A DNA stretch of 33,993 bases from positions 1-33,993 of the forward strand of contig JAGAYI010000029.1 of the NCBI GenBank assembly GCA_017940545.1, given 5' to 3'. Both the position numbers and the translations under genes were made by a program. The notes under the pieces are model-generated. The model had not been told where the DNA came from and did not search any database. It was given only the letters and a program-made list of their open reading frames with translations. The stretch comes from Prevotella sp. GTDB taxonomy: Bacteria > Bacteroidota > Bacteroidia > Bacteroidales > Bacteroidaceae. Positions 1 through 7,157 of the stretch are shown here, piece by piece; within the stretch, counting starts at the first letter, position 1, and each line of letters opens with the position of its first letter.

Positions 1-1
1 A

Positions 2-124
2 AAATATCATTCTTGCAGCATCACTGACTGGCTCGTGCCGTTTCACTACGAGAGAGTGCCGTGGAAACTGGGAGAAAGGGTAGGGGAAACGGGGACTTTG
101 GGTAGGGGAAACAGGGAGTTTTAG
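2..124 (+). CDS. Possible C-terminal tail of a gene entering from the left edge
   Basis: A 40-codon frame is open from the window edge to a TAG at 122-124. The first half looks protein-like (a WLVPFHYERVPW stretch), but its end runs into the G-rich 22-bp repeats at 78-112, which read as low-complexity Gly/Arg. It may be the end of a real upstream gene or chance. No family is recognised and the start lies outside the window. Confidence 0.2.
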   Translation, partial: KYHSCSITDWLVPFHYERVPWKLGERVGETGTLGRGNREF

Positions 125-216
125 TAGGTGTAGCGAGATTGGCACGGGCCTGCTAACATTTTAGCACGGGCGTGCTAACATCTTAGCACGGGCGTGCTAA
201 CAATTTTGCACGGACG
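78..216. repeat. Two sets of 22-bp-period repeats
   Basis: A G-rich 13-mer (GGGTAGGGGAAAC) occurs at 78-90 and again at 100-112, exactly 22 bp apart. Immediately after comes a second set: the palindrome TTAGCACGGGCGTGCTAA lies at 161-178 and again at 183-200, also 22 bp apart, with degenerate copies before (about 141-160) and after (about 204-216). Each palindrome could form a short hairpin. No coding function is apparent. Confidence 0.7.
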
Positions 217-232
217 GGGAAAACCTGAGTTA

Positions 233-376
233 TTATGTCATTTCTTTCTTGACTGGTGCATAGTGATAGGCAGAACCCTCCTTATACCTTAGGAAACGTG
301 GGTTTTCGCCTTTGCAAAGGTAGTCTAGAAACCTTTTTGCGGTGTTGTTTTCTTGCGTGGCATAGGCTTTTCCTCC
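233..376 (-). pseudogene. Start-less 47-codon coding remnant
   Basis: The minus strand carries a 47-codon open frame from just after a TAA (ending at 377) to a TAA at 235-233. Its composition is protein-like, including the stretch RFLDYLCKGENPRFLRYKEG, but it has no ATG at its beginning. A consensus promoter (396-428) and a GGAGG (376-372) lie just upstream. The only well-spaced ATG, at 363-361, is in another frame and gives a 12-residue peptide ending at 325. The remnant therefore looks like a small gene that lost its start by truncation or frameshift, or one using a non-canonical start. The family is not recognised. Confidence 0.4.
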
Positions 377-395
377 TTATTTATTATTATATGTG

Positions 396-428
396 CAAAG
401 GTAAGAAAAAAGTTCCGATTACACCAAA
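396..428 (-). promoter_or_regulatory. Bacteroidetes-type promoter reading left
   Basis: On the minus strand TTTG (428-425) is followed after 21 nt by TACCTTTG (403-396), a full match to the Bacteroidetes -33/-7 pattern. It points at the start-less remnant ending at 233. Confidence 0.65.
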
Positions 429-532
429 CGGATGAAGAAATGCTCTGTTAAAAATTATTAATCCGTAAATTCCTATCAGAATAATCGTTAAATTTACAGT
501 GTTATTCTTAAAAGTATAGAGGAGGAAAAGTA

Positions 533-634
533 ATGGTAAGAAGATTGAAACATGAAAAAGTGACCGTCAGCAATCCTTCAGCACCGGCACCCACCGCCAC
601 CATCTCTGTGCTGACCGGAGGATTCTTAGAGTAG
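533..634 (+). CDS. 33-residue peptide ORF, copy 1 of the GGFLE-tail family
   Basis: ATG at 533 follows a GGAGG at 521-525, a good Shine-Dalgarno spacing that is unusual in this window. The product is 33 residues: a basic N-terminus (MVRRLKHEK) and the C-terminus SAPAPTATISVLTGGFLE. A second ORF at 33731-33832 has the same length and the same tail, but a different N-terminus. The shared tail is encoded by the 5' part of the repeat at 578-720, whose hairpins lie just past the stop codon. No signal peptide or cysteine is present. It could be a real small peptide or a frame that happens to cross a repeat. Function unknown. Confidence 0.4.
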   Translation: MVRRLKHEKVTVSNPSAPAPTATISVLTGGFLE

Positions 635-720
635 AACGGCTCAGCCGTCGTCCCCTTATATATATATATAAGGTATAACCAAGAGCGGCCGGCTCCCCAA
701 AAAATACGGGGGCCGGCCGC
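578..720 (+). repeat. 141-143 bp structured repeat, copy 1
   Basis: This segment recurs at 33776-33916 in the same orientation with about six substitutions and one 2-bp difference in an AT run. It contains the peptide tail (to 634), then three palindromes: ACGGCT/AGCCGT (636-648), an alternating AT palindrome CCTTATATATATATATAAGG (654-673), and a GC-rich hairpin (685-720). It has no transposase and no obvious terminal inverted repeats, so it fits an extragenic repeat family better than an insertion sequence. Confidence 0.85.
685..720 (+). terminator. GC-rich hairpin ending repeat copy 1
   Basis: GCGGCCGG (685-692) pairs with CCGGCCGC (713-720); the inner C- and G-runs extend the stem around an A-rich loop. 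No strong T-run follows, so termination is plausible but unproven. Confidence 0.4.
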
Positions 721-738
721 AAACATTGTTACTTTTTC

Positions 739-770
739 TTTGGTTCGTTACGGAATAATGGCTACCTTTG
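739..770 (+). promoter_or_regulatory. Promoter of the DUF3332 lipoprotein gene
   Basis: TTTG at 739-742, a 20-nt spacer and TACCTTTG at 763-770 match the Bacteroidetes consensus. The gene starts at 813. Confidence 0.8.
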
Positions 771-812
771 CAGACTAAATTTACATAATACCTTTTAAAA
801 ACAACGTACAAG

Positions 813-1367
813 ATGAAAAAGAAAACTCTTCAATTGGCTACCGTGCTACTGGCCGGCAGCGTGGTATTCAGTTCGTGCATTGGCTCGTTCAGCCTCTTCA
901 ACAGCTATGCCAAGTGGCAGCGCAACATGACCGACAGCAAGTTTGTCAACGCCATTGTGGGCTTCGTGCTCATGCCCATCTGCGGAACATTGAGCCTTTT
1001 GGTTGATTCGCTGGTACTGAACTCCATAGAGTTCTGGTCGGGCCAGAACCCGATGGAAGCCAACATCGGCACCACGAAGAACGTGTTGGGCTCTGACGGC
1101 ATGCTCTACGCCGTCACCACGCTGAAGAACGGCTACGAGATTAAGGCTCCCACCGGCGAGCTGAGCCATTTCTGGTATGACAGCAAGACGCAGACATGGT
1201 CGTTCGAGCAGGGCGGCAAGCGCCACGATGTGTTTACCTTCAACGGCGACGGCACCATTGCCGTCTATATGCACGACGGCCAGCAGCTCAACGTGACACC
1301 CGACATGGCCGGACTGGGCCAGGTGCGCATGGCCGTCAATGGCGGCAACTATTTTGCCATGCGCTAA
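813..1367 (+). CDS. DUF3332-type lipoprotein
   Basis: A 184-residue exported lipoprotein. The N-terminus is a lipoprotein signal (MKKKTLQLAT, hydrophobic core, then VVFSSC with lipid cysteine at C22). The following segment has a motif I know from the DUF3332 family: SYAKWQRNMTDSKFVNAIVG, then a hydrophobic helix (about residues 45-70) that may contact the membrane. The C-terminal half is a beta-rich domain of unknown role. The molecular function of the family is not known. It is transcribed alone: a consensus promoter lies at 739-770 and a terminator at 1401-1442. Identification rests on the signal and the conserved helix, from memory. Confidence 0.8.
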   Translation: MKKKTLQLATVLLAGSVVFSSCIGSFSLFNSYAKWQRNMTDSKFVNAIVGFVLMPICGTLSLLVDSLVLNSIEFWSGQNPMEANIGTTKNVLGSDGMLYAVTTLKNGYEIKAPTGELSHFWYDSKTQTWSFEQGGKRHDVFTFNGDGTIAVYMHDGQQLNVTPDMAGLGQVRMAVNGGNYFAMR

Positions 1368-1400
1368 ACACATTCATCGACACACGGTGATAGAGCGAGA

Positions 1401-1442
1401 GCAGCCGGTTCCCACTATGGGAGGTGGCTGCGTTCTTTTTTT
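1401..1442 (+). terminator. Rho-independent terminator after the DUF3332 gene
   Basis: GCAGCC (1401-1406) pairs with GGCTGC (1426-1431), with an inner TCCCA/TGGGA stem, followed by a T-rich run to 1442. Confidence 0.8.
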
Positions 1443-1452
1443 CCCACTATCC

Positions 1453-1483
1453 TTTGGCGGAAAGAAAAAATGTTGTAACTTTG
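1453..1483 (+). promoter_or_regulatory. Promoter of the GNAT-like gene
   Basis: TTTG at 1453-1456, 19 nt, then TAACTTTG at 1476-1483. The ATG chosen for the downstream gene is at 1504, about 20 nt further on. Confidence 0.8.
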
Positions 1484-1503
1484 CAGGCAAGAAAAACAAA
1501 GAG

Positions 1504-2649
1504 ATGAATTCTTTAGAAATCCGAAAGATAACAGATAAACGGGGACTGAAGCAGTTTATCTGCTTTTACTATAACCTCTACCGTGGCAGCAAGTATGCCG
1601 TGCCCTTCCTCTACTTCGACGAATGGAACACACTGAGCCGCGACAAGAATGCCTCGTTCGAATGTTGCGACGCCGAATACTTCATGGCCTTCCGCGACGG
1701 CAAACCCGTGGGGCGCGTGGCAGCCATCATCAACAGGCGTGCCAACGAACGGTGGAACCGCCAGCTGGTACGCTTCGGGTGGTTCGACTTCGTTGACGAC
1801 CCCGAGGTGTCACGTGCACTGCTACAGGCCGTTGAGGATTGGGGCAAGGCACAGGGCATGACGGAGATTGCCGGTCCGCTGGGCTTTACCGACATGGACC
1901 GCGAGGGCATGCTCATTGAGGGGTTCGAGGAAATGGCAACCACCTATATTAACTACAACTACCCCTACTACCCGAAGCACATGGAGCGCATGGGCGGATG
2001 GCAGAAAGACAACGACTACATGGAGTATCACGTCAGAATACCCGACGTGGTGCCCGAGAAGTTCAGCAAGCTGTCGGCAATGATTGAGAAACGCTACAAC
2101 CTGCACACACGCAAGTTTACCAGCCGCGAACTGGTGGAGGAGGGCAAGGGGCGCGAAATATTCCAGATGATCAACGAGACGTACAACAACCTGTACGGAT
2201 ATTCGCACCTCAGCGAAAACCAGATTAACCAGCTGGTGGATGCCTACATCAAGAAGGCCGACCTGAACCTGGTGACGGGCGTCGTGGATGCCAACGCGGG
2301 CGACAAGCTGATAGGCTTCGGCATTACCTTCCCGTCGTTCGCTAAGGCCATGCAGAAAAGCCGTAACGGCAGCCTATGGCCACTGACGTGGTGGCGAGTG
2401 CTGAGAGCCCTGAAGTGGCACAAGACCGATACGGTGGATCTGCTGCTCATCGGCGTGCTGCCAGAGTACCGCGTCAAGGGAGCCAACGCACTCATCTTCA
2501 ACGAGCTTATTCAGCGGTTCCAGGACTACGGCTTCAAGTGGGCCGAGGCCATGCCGCAGATGGAGTCGAACGAGGGCGTGCAGAGCCACTGGCAGTACCT
2601 GGAGTCACGTCAGCACCGCAGGCACCGTTGCTACCGTAAAGACATCTGA
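1504..2649 (+). CDS. GNAT-superfamily N-acetyltransferase-like protein
   Basis: A 381-residue soluble protein with no signal peptide. The ATG at 1504 is chosen because it lies just downstream of the promoter at 1453-1483; the longer open frame would start upstream of that promoter. The layout is that of large GNAT-like proteins common in Bacteroidetes: an N-terminal half with a DGKPVGRVAAIINRRAN strand pair (about 65-80), and a C-terminal acyltransferase-like domain (LIGVLPEYRVKGANALIF, about 315-335) that resembles the acetyl-CoA-binding loop but lacks a clean Q/RxxGxG/A. The protein ends in SRQHRRHRCYRK, a tail I associate with this family. The substrate is unknown. The next gene follows after about 40 nt without an obvious promoter and may be cotranscribed. 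Confidence 0.75.
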   Translation: MNSLEIRKITDKRGLKQFICFYYNLYRGSKYAVPFLYFDEWNTLSRDKNASFECCDAEYFMAFRDGKPVGRVAAIINRRANERWNRQLVRFGWFDFVDDPEVSRALLQAVEDWGKAQGMTEIAGPLGFTDMDREGMLIEGFEEMATTYINYNYPYYPKHMERMGGWQKDNDYMEYHVRIPDVVPEKFSKLSAMIEKRYNLHTRKFTSRELVEEGKGREIFQMINETYNNLYGYSHLSENQINQLVDAYIKKADLNLVTGVVDANAGDKLIGFGITFPSFAKAMQKSRNGSLWPLTWWRVLRALKWHKTDTVDLLLIGVLPEYRVKGANALIFNELIQRFQDYGFKWAEAMPQMESNEGVQSHWQYLESRQHRRHRCYRKDI

Positions 2650-2690
2650 GACATCGACACCGAAAAAATGCAAACAATAAACATAAGGTT

Positions 2691-3815
2691 ATGAAACCAC
2701 TACTCTTTATGCTCCTTTCCACGCTGGCACTGAACTCGGTATGCTCGCACGAAACCACACGGAACACCGCTGCCGAAGCTGACAGCACGGCCGTTGAAAC
2801 AAATAAGGAGAACCCCGACACCGTGGCACCCGCAAAGAAACTCAAGGACACCCTGACCATCGCCATGACGGGCGACATCATGATGGGTACCACGTTCCCC
2901 AGCACACAACTGCCACCTGACAACGGGCGCGACATATTCTGCGACACCAAGGACATTACCCTGCGGGCCGACCTGGCGGTGGGAAACCTGGAGGGAACGC
3001 TGTGCGACGGCGGAACCACCAAGAAAAAGCCGGGACCGCACTGCTACGCCTTCCGCACGCCCACCAAGTTCGGACCGAGACTGACCGAGGCGGGATACGA
3101 CTTCCTGAGTATGGCCAACAATCATGCCAACGACTTCGGACAGTTCGGCATTGAGTCAACAGAGAAAACGCTCGACCAGTTAGACATCAAATACTGCGGC
3201 ATAGAGGGACGAGCCCATTCGGCCATTGTCGAACGAAACGGCGTGAAGTACGGCATCTGTGCTTTCGGACACAACAGCTATACACTGAAACATAACAACC
3301 TGGACAAGGTGAAAGCCATTCTGGATGACCTGCGACCACAGTGCGACATCCTCATCGTCTCCTTCCACGGCGGTGCAGAGGGCCGCACACACACACACCT
3401 GCCACAGGGACACGAGTTCTTCTTAGGCGAAGACAGGGGCGACCTGCGCACCTTCACCCACTTCTGTATTGACAACGGCGCCGACGTGGTCTATGGGCAC
3501 GGACCGCACGTCGTACGCTGCATGGAGGTATATAACGGACGATTCATTGCTTACAGCCTCGGCAACTTCTGTACACCCTACGGCATGAACCTGACAGGCG
3601 TCACCGGCTATGCTCCGGTAGTCGAAATCAAAATAGCTCCCGACGGCCGATTCATAGAGGGACAGATTCATTCCTTTATTCAGCAGAAGGGCAAAGGGCC
3701 ACGGCGTGACGAAACCAACAGCGTGGCACGCGAAATACGCAACCTGACCATCTCGGACATCAAGGGAAGCCCCATCACCATCAGCCAAGACGGACATATT
3801 GACCTGCATCAATAA
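2691..3815 (+). CDS. CapA-family metallophosphoesterase-like protein
   Basis: A 374-residue exported protein of the CapA (poly-gamma-glutamate synthesis, PGA_cap) family. The N-terminus is a signal sequence; the cysteine at 18 (NSVC) is a poor lipobox, so lipidation is uncertain. A Ser/Thr/Glu-rich linker leads to the phosphoesterase-like domain from about residue 53. Motifs visible are TGDIMMG (60-66), NLEGTL, SMANNHANDFG (the NNH signature), VSFHGGAEG and VYGHGPHVV, which supply the usual metal-binding Asp, Asn and His residues. Family members act in capsule or cell-surface polymer metabolism, but no pga biosynthesis genes are adjacent, so the substrate is open. It probably shares a transcript with the GNAT-like gene. 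Confidence 0.85.
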   Translation: MKPLLFMLLSTLALNSVCSHETTRNTAAEADSTAVETNKENPDTVAPAKKLKDTLTIAMTGDIMMGTTFPSTQLPPDNGRDIFCDTKDITLRADLAVGNLEGTLCDGGTTKKKPGPHCYAFRTPTKFGPRLTEAGYDFLSMANNHANDFGQFGIESTEKTLDQLDIKYCGIEGRAHSAIVERNGVKYGICAFGHNSYTLKHNNLDKVKAILDDLRPQCDILIVSFHGGAEGRTHTHLPQGHEFFLGEDRGDLRTFTHFCIDNGADVVYGHGPHVVRCMEVYNGRFIAYSLGNFCTPYGMNLTGVTGYAPVVEIKIAPDGRFIEGQIHSFIQQKGKGPRRDETNSVAREIRNLTISDIKGSPITISQDGHIDLHQ

Positions 3816-3848
3816 GTGTAGTACTTACTACAATTACTATCGGAATTA

Positions 3849-3880
3849 TTTGTGTGTGCGAACACAAATGCGTAACTTTG
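3849..3880 (+). promoter_or_regulatory. Promoter with overlapping palindromic operator-like site
   Basis: TTTG (3849-3852), 20 nt, TAACTTTG (3873-3880). The dyad TTTGTGT-N6-ACACAAA (3849-3868) starts on the -33 element and fills the spacer, so a protein bound there would block or modulate this promoter. It drives the small ORF at 3960. Confidence 0.65.
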
Positions 3881-3959
3881 CATCGCAATTCAGGAACAAG
3901 AACACCTGAAGAGCGGTAAAAAGATTATTTCAGGTATAACAATTTTAAAGTTAGGTCGT

Positions 3960-4040
3960 ATGATTATTTTCAATTTCGTCGTTTTGGCACTTGTATCACT
4001 TCTCAAGAAGGAAGCAGTATCACTGGCCAAGTCCATTTAA
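3960..4040 (+). CDS. Possible 26-residue hydrophobic peptide
   Basis: ATG at 3960 to TAA at 4038-4040 encodes a 26-residue peptide starting MIIFNFVVLALVSLL, a stretch long enough to sit in the inner membrane, followed by a Lys-containing tail (KKEAVSLAKSI). It has its own consensus promoter (3849-3880), an 80-nt leader and a strong terminator (4086-4117), so a transcript of about 230 nt is well supported. Whether the ORF is translated or the transcript acts as RNA cannot be decided from the sequence. The general form resembles small membrane peptides, including type I toxins, but no specific family is recognised. Confidence 0.4.
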   Translation: MIIFNFVVLALVSLLKKEAVSLAKSI

Positions 4041-4085
4041 AATGTAAGCATTAATGGGGTTTTCTTCACCCCTGTCAGATAACAG

Positions 4086-4117
4086 AAAAAGTGTGTTGGA
4101 TGTCCAACACACTTTTT
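4086..4117 (+). terminator. Strong terminator of the small-peptide transcript
   Basis: GTGTGTTG and CAACACAC form a perfect stem around a 6-nt loop, extended by A-run/T-run pairing; a run of six T follows. Confidence 0.85.
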
Positions 4118-4195
4118 TGTTAAGCCCTGTGCGCAGGACCGGAACATGAGTGCCTCTGAACGTGCACAGGATTGGAAGCAAAACATAAAGGTAAA

Positions 4196-4234
4196 AACGA
4201 AAAAGTGCTATAAGTTATTGACTTACAGCACTTT
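4196..4234 (-). terminator. Terminator for the minus-strand tRNA-Leu transcript
   Basis: AAAGTGCT (4202-4209) and AGCACTTT (4227-4234) enclose TAAGT/ACTTA. The one imperfect position is A.C on the plus strand but a G.U pair on the minus-strand RNA, and a T-rich run follows only on the minus strand, so it works leftwards. Confidence 0.7.
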
Positions 4235-4261
4235 GCTTTCAGAGAACCTTGCACTTAATAG

Positions 4262-4343
4262 TACCCAGAGCCGGGGTCGAACCGGCACGGGTTGCCCCAC
4301 TGGTGTTTGAGACCAGCGCGTCTACCGATTCCGCCATCTGGGC
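4262..4343 (-). tRNA. tRNA-Leu (anticodon CAA)
   Basis: The minus strand folds as a class II tRNA with a long variable arm: acceptor GCCCAGA pairs with TCTGGGT, the anticodon stem is CTGGT/ACCAG with loop CTCAAAC, and the T arm contains GGTTCGACCCC. The anticodon is CAA (4309-4307), reading UUG. The discriminator is A and CCA is not encoded. A promoter lies upstream on the minus strand, with -7 TACCTTTG at 4362-4355 and TTTG at 4385-4382 (19-nt spacer). Confidence 0.95.
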
Positions 4344-4444
4344 TTAAAGCGTTGCAAAGGTACAAATAAGTGGGCAAAGAACAAAATAAAAAGACAAAAT
4401 TTTTATTTTTCTTTCGAACTTTCTCCTTTATTGTCTGCTTTTTA

Positions 4445-5992
4445 TTATATTCCTCTCTCTGCCCAATCGCTTCTATCAAGGTTGCGATAACCGATGGCTT
4501 CAGCTATATGTTGTGACTGAACGTTCTCTGAATGATCCAAGTCTGCAATAGTTCTTGCCACTTTTAATATGCGACTATATGCTCTTGCAGACAGCTTTAG
4601 CCGTTCCATTGCCATTCGCAACATATCCATAGATGCTGCATCTGGCTCTGCAAATTGGTGAAGCATTCGTTCGGTCATTTGTGCATTGCAGTGCACTCCC
4701 TTGAAATCCTTAAAGCGAGTCTCTTGAATTTGCCTTGCCTTAATCACCCTTTCACGTATGTTTTCGCTTGGTTCTCCTGGTTTCATCGTACTGAGCTGCG
4801 CGAAGGGCACAGCCTGTATCTCGCAGTGGATGTCAATGCGGTCGAGTAGGGGGCCGCTTATCTTTGAGAGGTAACGGCTTATCTGCCCTGGAGTGCAGTT
4901 ACAGTGGTGGGTGGGGTCGCCATAGTAGCCGCAAGGGCAGGGGTTCATGGAGGCAATGAGCATGAACGAGGCCGGATACTGTACGCTGTATTTAGCGCGG
5001 CTGATGGTTATCTTACGGTCTTCCAAGGGTTGGCGTAACACTTCAAGGACGCTGCGCGCGAGCTCGGGCATCTCGTCGAGAAATAGCACGCCATTATGCG
5101 CAAGACTGATTTCACCGGGCTGTGGGTTGTTGCCACCACCCACCAGTGCCACTTGCGATATCGTATGATGCGGTGCACGGAAGGGGCGTTGGCTGATAAG
5201 GCTGGTGTCTCGGCTCAGTTTGCCTGCTACCGAGTGTATCTGGGTAGTCTCCAGGCTTTCTGCCAGTGACAGCGGGGGAAGTATTGAGGGCAGTCGTTTG
5301 GCCAGCATTGATTTTCCTGAGCCTGGTGGCCCTATCATGATGAGGTTATGTCCACCTGCGGCGGCTACCTCTAAGGCACGTTTGACACTCTCCTGACCTT
5401 TCACGTCGCTGAAGTCCAGTTCGTAGTAGTTTTGTTGTTCATAAAACTCCTTACGGGTATCGATGACGGTTGGCTGGTATGAAGTGCTGCCATTAATAAA
5501 ACGAATGACATCCATCAGCGTCTCCATGCCAAAGACGTCCAGCTGGTTGACGACAGCAGCCTCACGTATGTTTTGCTTAGGAACAATGAGTCCCTTAAAC
5601 TTCTCCTTGCGTGCTCTTATGGCAATGGGCAGTGCGCCACGTATGGGTTGCAGCCGCCCGTCAAGTCCTAATTCACCCACCAGCATAAACTTTTCCAGTT
5701 GCTCATTCGCCACCTTGCCGTTTGCTGCCAGAATACCGATGGCCAGTGGCAGGTCGTAGCCAGAGCCCTCTTTCTTGATGTCGGCAGGCGAGAGGTTAAC
5801 GGTGATGTCCATCATAGGCATCTTATAGCCATTGTTTACAAGCGCCGCCCTGATTCGGTCGTAGCTTTCCTTGACGGCGGTGTCGGCCAGTCCTGTCAGG
5901 TGGTATTGCATACCACGCGACATGCTTATTTCGCAGGTAACGGTTGTCACCTCCAGTCCGTTGACCGCAGCACAATATGTTTTTACCAGCAT
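4445..5992 (-). CDS. comM: YifB/ComM-family Mg-chelatase-like AAA+ ATPase
   Basis: A 515-residue protein of the usual length for YifB/ComM. It has an N-terminal ChlI-type Lon-protease-like domain (about 20-170, with DIKKEGSGYDLPLAIGILAA), a Walker A GPPGSGKS at 221-228, a Walker B-type VLFLDEMPE further on, a CPCG...HHCNC cysteine cluster that probably binds zinc, and the C-terminal Mg-chelatase module (SARAYSRILKVARTIADL). In naturally transformable bacteria ComM is a hexameric helicase that helps branch migration during integration of donor DNA; the role in Bacteroidetes is inferred. A -7 element TACCTTTG lies at 6021-6014, just upstream of the start. The gene runs toward the tRNA-Leu, ending about 100 nt from it. 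Confidence 0.93.
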   Translation of the reverse strand: MLVKTYCAAVNGLEVTTVTCEISMSRGMQYHLTGLADTAVKESYDRIRAALVNNGYKMPMMDITVNLSPADIKKEGSGYDLPLAIGILAANGKVANEQLEKFMLVGELGLDGRLQPIRGALPIAIRARKEKFKGLIVPKQNIREAAVVNQLDVFGMETLMDVIRFINGSTSYQPTVIDTRKEFYEQQNYYELDFSDVKGQESVKRALEVAAAGGHNLIMIGPPGSGKSMLAKRLPSILPPLSLAESLETTQIHSVAGKLSRDTSLISQRPFRAPHHTISQVALVGGGNNPQPGEISLAHNGVLFLDEMPELARSVLEVLRQPLEDRKITISRAKYSVQYPASFMLIASMNPCPCGYYGDPTHHCNCTPGQISRYLSKISGPLLDRIDIHCEIQAVPFAQLSTMKPGEPSENIRERVIKARQIQETRFKDFKGVHCNAQMTERMLHQFAEPDAASMDMLRMAMERLKLSARAYSRILKVARTIADLDHSENVQSQHIAEAIGYRNLDRSDWAERGI

Positions 5993-6157
5993 AATATTTA
6001 TAGTTTATGTTTGCAAAGGTACACAATTTTTTGATATTTAGGTCATGTTACGAAAAATAATGAAGTACGAAGTCTGGAAGATGCAAAAGTTCTGCACAAA
6101 CTTTCGGGTGTCGGTTGGTTAATTTTCCCAAATCACTTTTTTCTAAAAACCTTTTTG

Positions 6158-6165
6158 TAATTTTG
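6158..6165 (+). promoter_or_regulatory. -7 element for the secreted-protein gene
   Basis: TAATTTTG fits the TAnnTTTG pattern 75 nt before the ATG at 6241. No clear TTTG is seen at -33. The 6046-6157 stretch holds nothing else I can support. Confidence 0.45.
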
Positions 6166-6240
6166 CCGGCGATTATACCCAAATGATAGCTGATTAGATA
6201 AAGAACATGTTCTAACATAACATTAAAAACTAACAAACAG

Positions 6241-6942
6241 ATGAAAACAAGATTTTATTTAATGGTTACTGCCGTGCTGCTGTTGTGTGGAACGGTTCAG
6301 CTTCAGGCACAAGTGAGTAGTGCCAAGTTTTGTAAGACCTTTGCAGACAATACTGCCGGCCACTGGACTGCTGTCAGTTCGCTGGGGGTTAATAGTTGCG
6401 AGCTGAAGTTTACCGACAACGAGTTTAAGTTTAAGACTGACAACAAAGAAGCGACCAAGCATTTGAAGAAGGAGGCACTGGTGGTTCAATATGGAGGTCA
6501 TCTGTATGTGAACTGCAGAAATTTGGACTGTGATGAATTCTCTCTCGACTGTGCAAACTATGCACAGGCCTATCGTTATGGCGGCAAGGGTCTGCTGCTG
6601 GTGGCATACCGTATTGACGGTGGTGCCCTCTTGGCCAGTCTGGCAGGCGACATTGTGGGCGTTGCCGCTCCAGGTGTGGTGGGTGCAGTATCGTCAGCAG
6701 CTTCCAGCGTTATCTGGTATGGTTCAAAAGACCTGAGAGGCTTCCGCTGCTATTTGCTTGAAAACAGTAACGATGACGGCGAGGCAAAGATAAAGGGTCT
6801 TAACGACGAGTTTATGGAGAAGCTGCTTGCCGACAATGCTGCCCTGCTCAAGCAATATAAAGCTGCTAACAAAAAAAGTGACCGCCTGTCGGCTTCGCAT
6901 ATCCTGCCCATCCTCCGTGACAAAGGCTTGATAAAAGAGTAA
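6241..6942 (+). CDS. Secreted protein of unknown function
   Basis: A 233-residue protein with a clear Sec signal (MKTRFYLMVTAVLLLCGTVQLQAQ; cleavage likely after AQA or LQA). The mature part has three cysteines in a short span (CRNLDCDEFSLDC, about 97-110) that could form a disulfide in the periplasm, then a hydrophobic Gly/Ala-rich segment (about 125-160, LLASLAGDIVGVAAPGVVGAVSSAASS) that resembles a membrane-inserting or glycine-zipper region, and a charged C-terminal helix ending ILRDKGLIKE. I do not recognise a named family with confidence. It is monocistronic: a hairpin follows at 6966-7027 and the next gene is on the other strand. Confidence 0.75.
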   Translation: MKTRFYLMVTAVLLLCGTVQLQAQVSSAKFCKTFADNTAGHWTAVSSLGVNSCELKFTDNEFKFKTDNKEATKHLKKEALVVQYGGHLYVNCRNLDCDEFSLDCANYAQAYRYGGKGLLLVAYRIDGGALLASLAGDIVGVAAPGVVGAVSSAASSVIWYGSKDLRGFRCYLLENSNDDGEAKIKGLNDEFMEKLLADNAALLKQYKAANKKSDRLSASHILPILRDKGLIKE

Positions 6943-6965
6943 ATCAATTGCGCCTTTTTGGGGGG

Positions 6966-7027
6966 GACTCATAGAGTCCTTATAAAGGAAAGAGAGGGCG
7001 AGTCAGAAAATTGACTCACCCTCTCTT
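6966..7027. terminator. Two hairpins between the secreted protein and tRNA-Leu
   Basis: GGACTC/GAGTCC forms a small hairpin at about 6965-6979. A larger one follows at 6990-7027: AAGAGAGGG-GAGTCA pairs with TGACTC-CCCTCTCTT around a short loop. They separate two converging transcription units and may serve both. Confidence 0.65.
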
Positions 7028-7046
7028 CACGCATTTCCTCAGCGGG

Positions 7047-7131
7047 TGCCGCGAGCGGGACTCGAACCCGCACAGCCATTTCTGGCCAAGGGATTTTAAG
7101 TCCCTCGTGTCTACCATTCCACCATCGCGGC
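7047..7131 (-). tRNA. tRNA-Leu (anticodon TAA)
   Basis: The minus strand gives a class II tRNA: acceptor GCCGCGA/TCGCGGC, D arm with TGGTAGACA, anticodon stem AGGGA/TCCCT with loop CTTAAAA, a long variable arm, and a T arm with GGTTCGAGTCCC. The anticodon is TAA (7098-7096), reading UUA. CCA is not encoded. A -7 element TATCTTTG is at 7151-7144. Confidence 0.95.
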
Positions 7132-7157
7132 CAAATGCGGCTGCAAAGATACGAAAA

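Noticed and set aside
141-216. CRISPR array
   Set aside because: The repeats are palindromic and adjoin with almost no spacers; there are no unique spacers or cas genes.
578-720. Insertion sequence or MITE
   Set aside because: No transposase, no clear terminal inverted repeats and no target-site duplication around either copy.
508-726. 72-codon minus-strand frame over repeat copy 1
   Set aside because: The corresponding frame in repeat copy 2 is different because of the 2-bp AT difference, whereas the plus-strand peptide frame is kept in both.
846-1373. 175-codon open frame antisense to the DUF3332 gene
   Set aside because: It mirrors a gene with a signal peptide, promoter and terminator on the plus strand, has no promoter of its own, and reads as a His/Ala/Val-rich shadow.
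1339-1503. Upstream extension of the GNAT-like gene
   Set aside because: It covers the upstream terminator and the promoter at 1453-1483; the ATG at 1504 follows the promoter directly.
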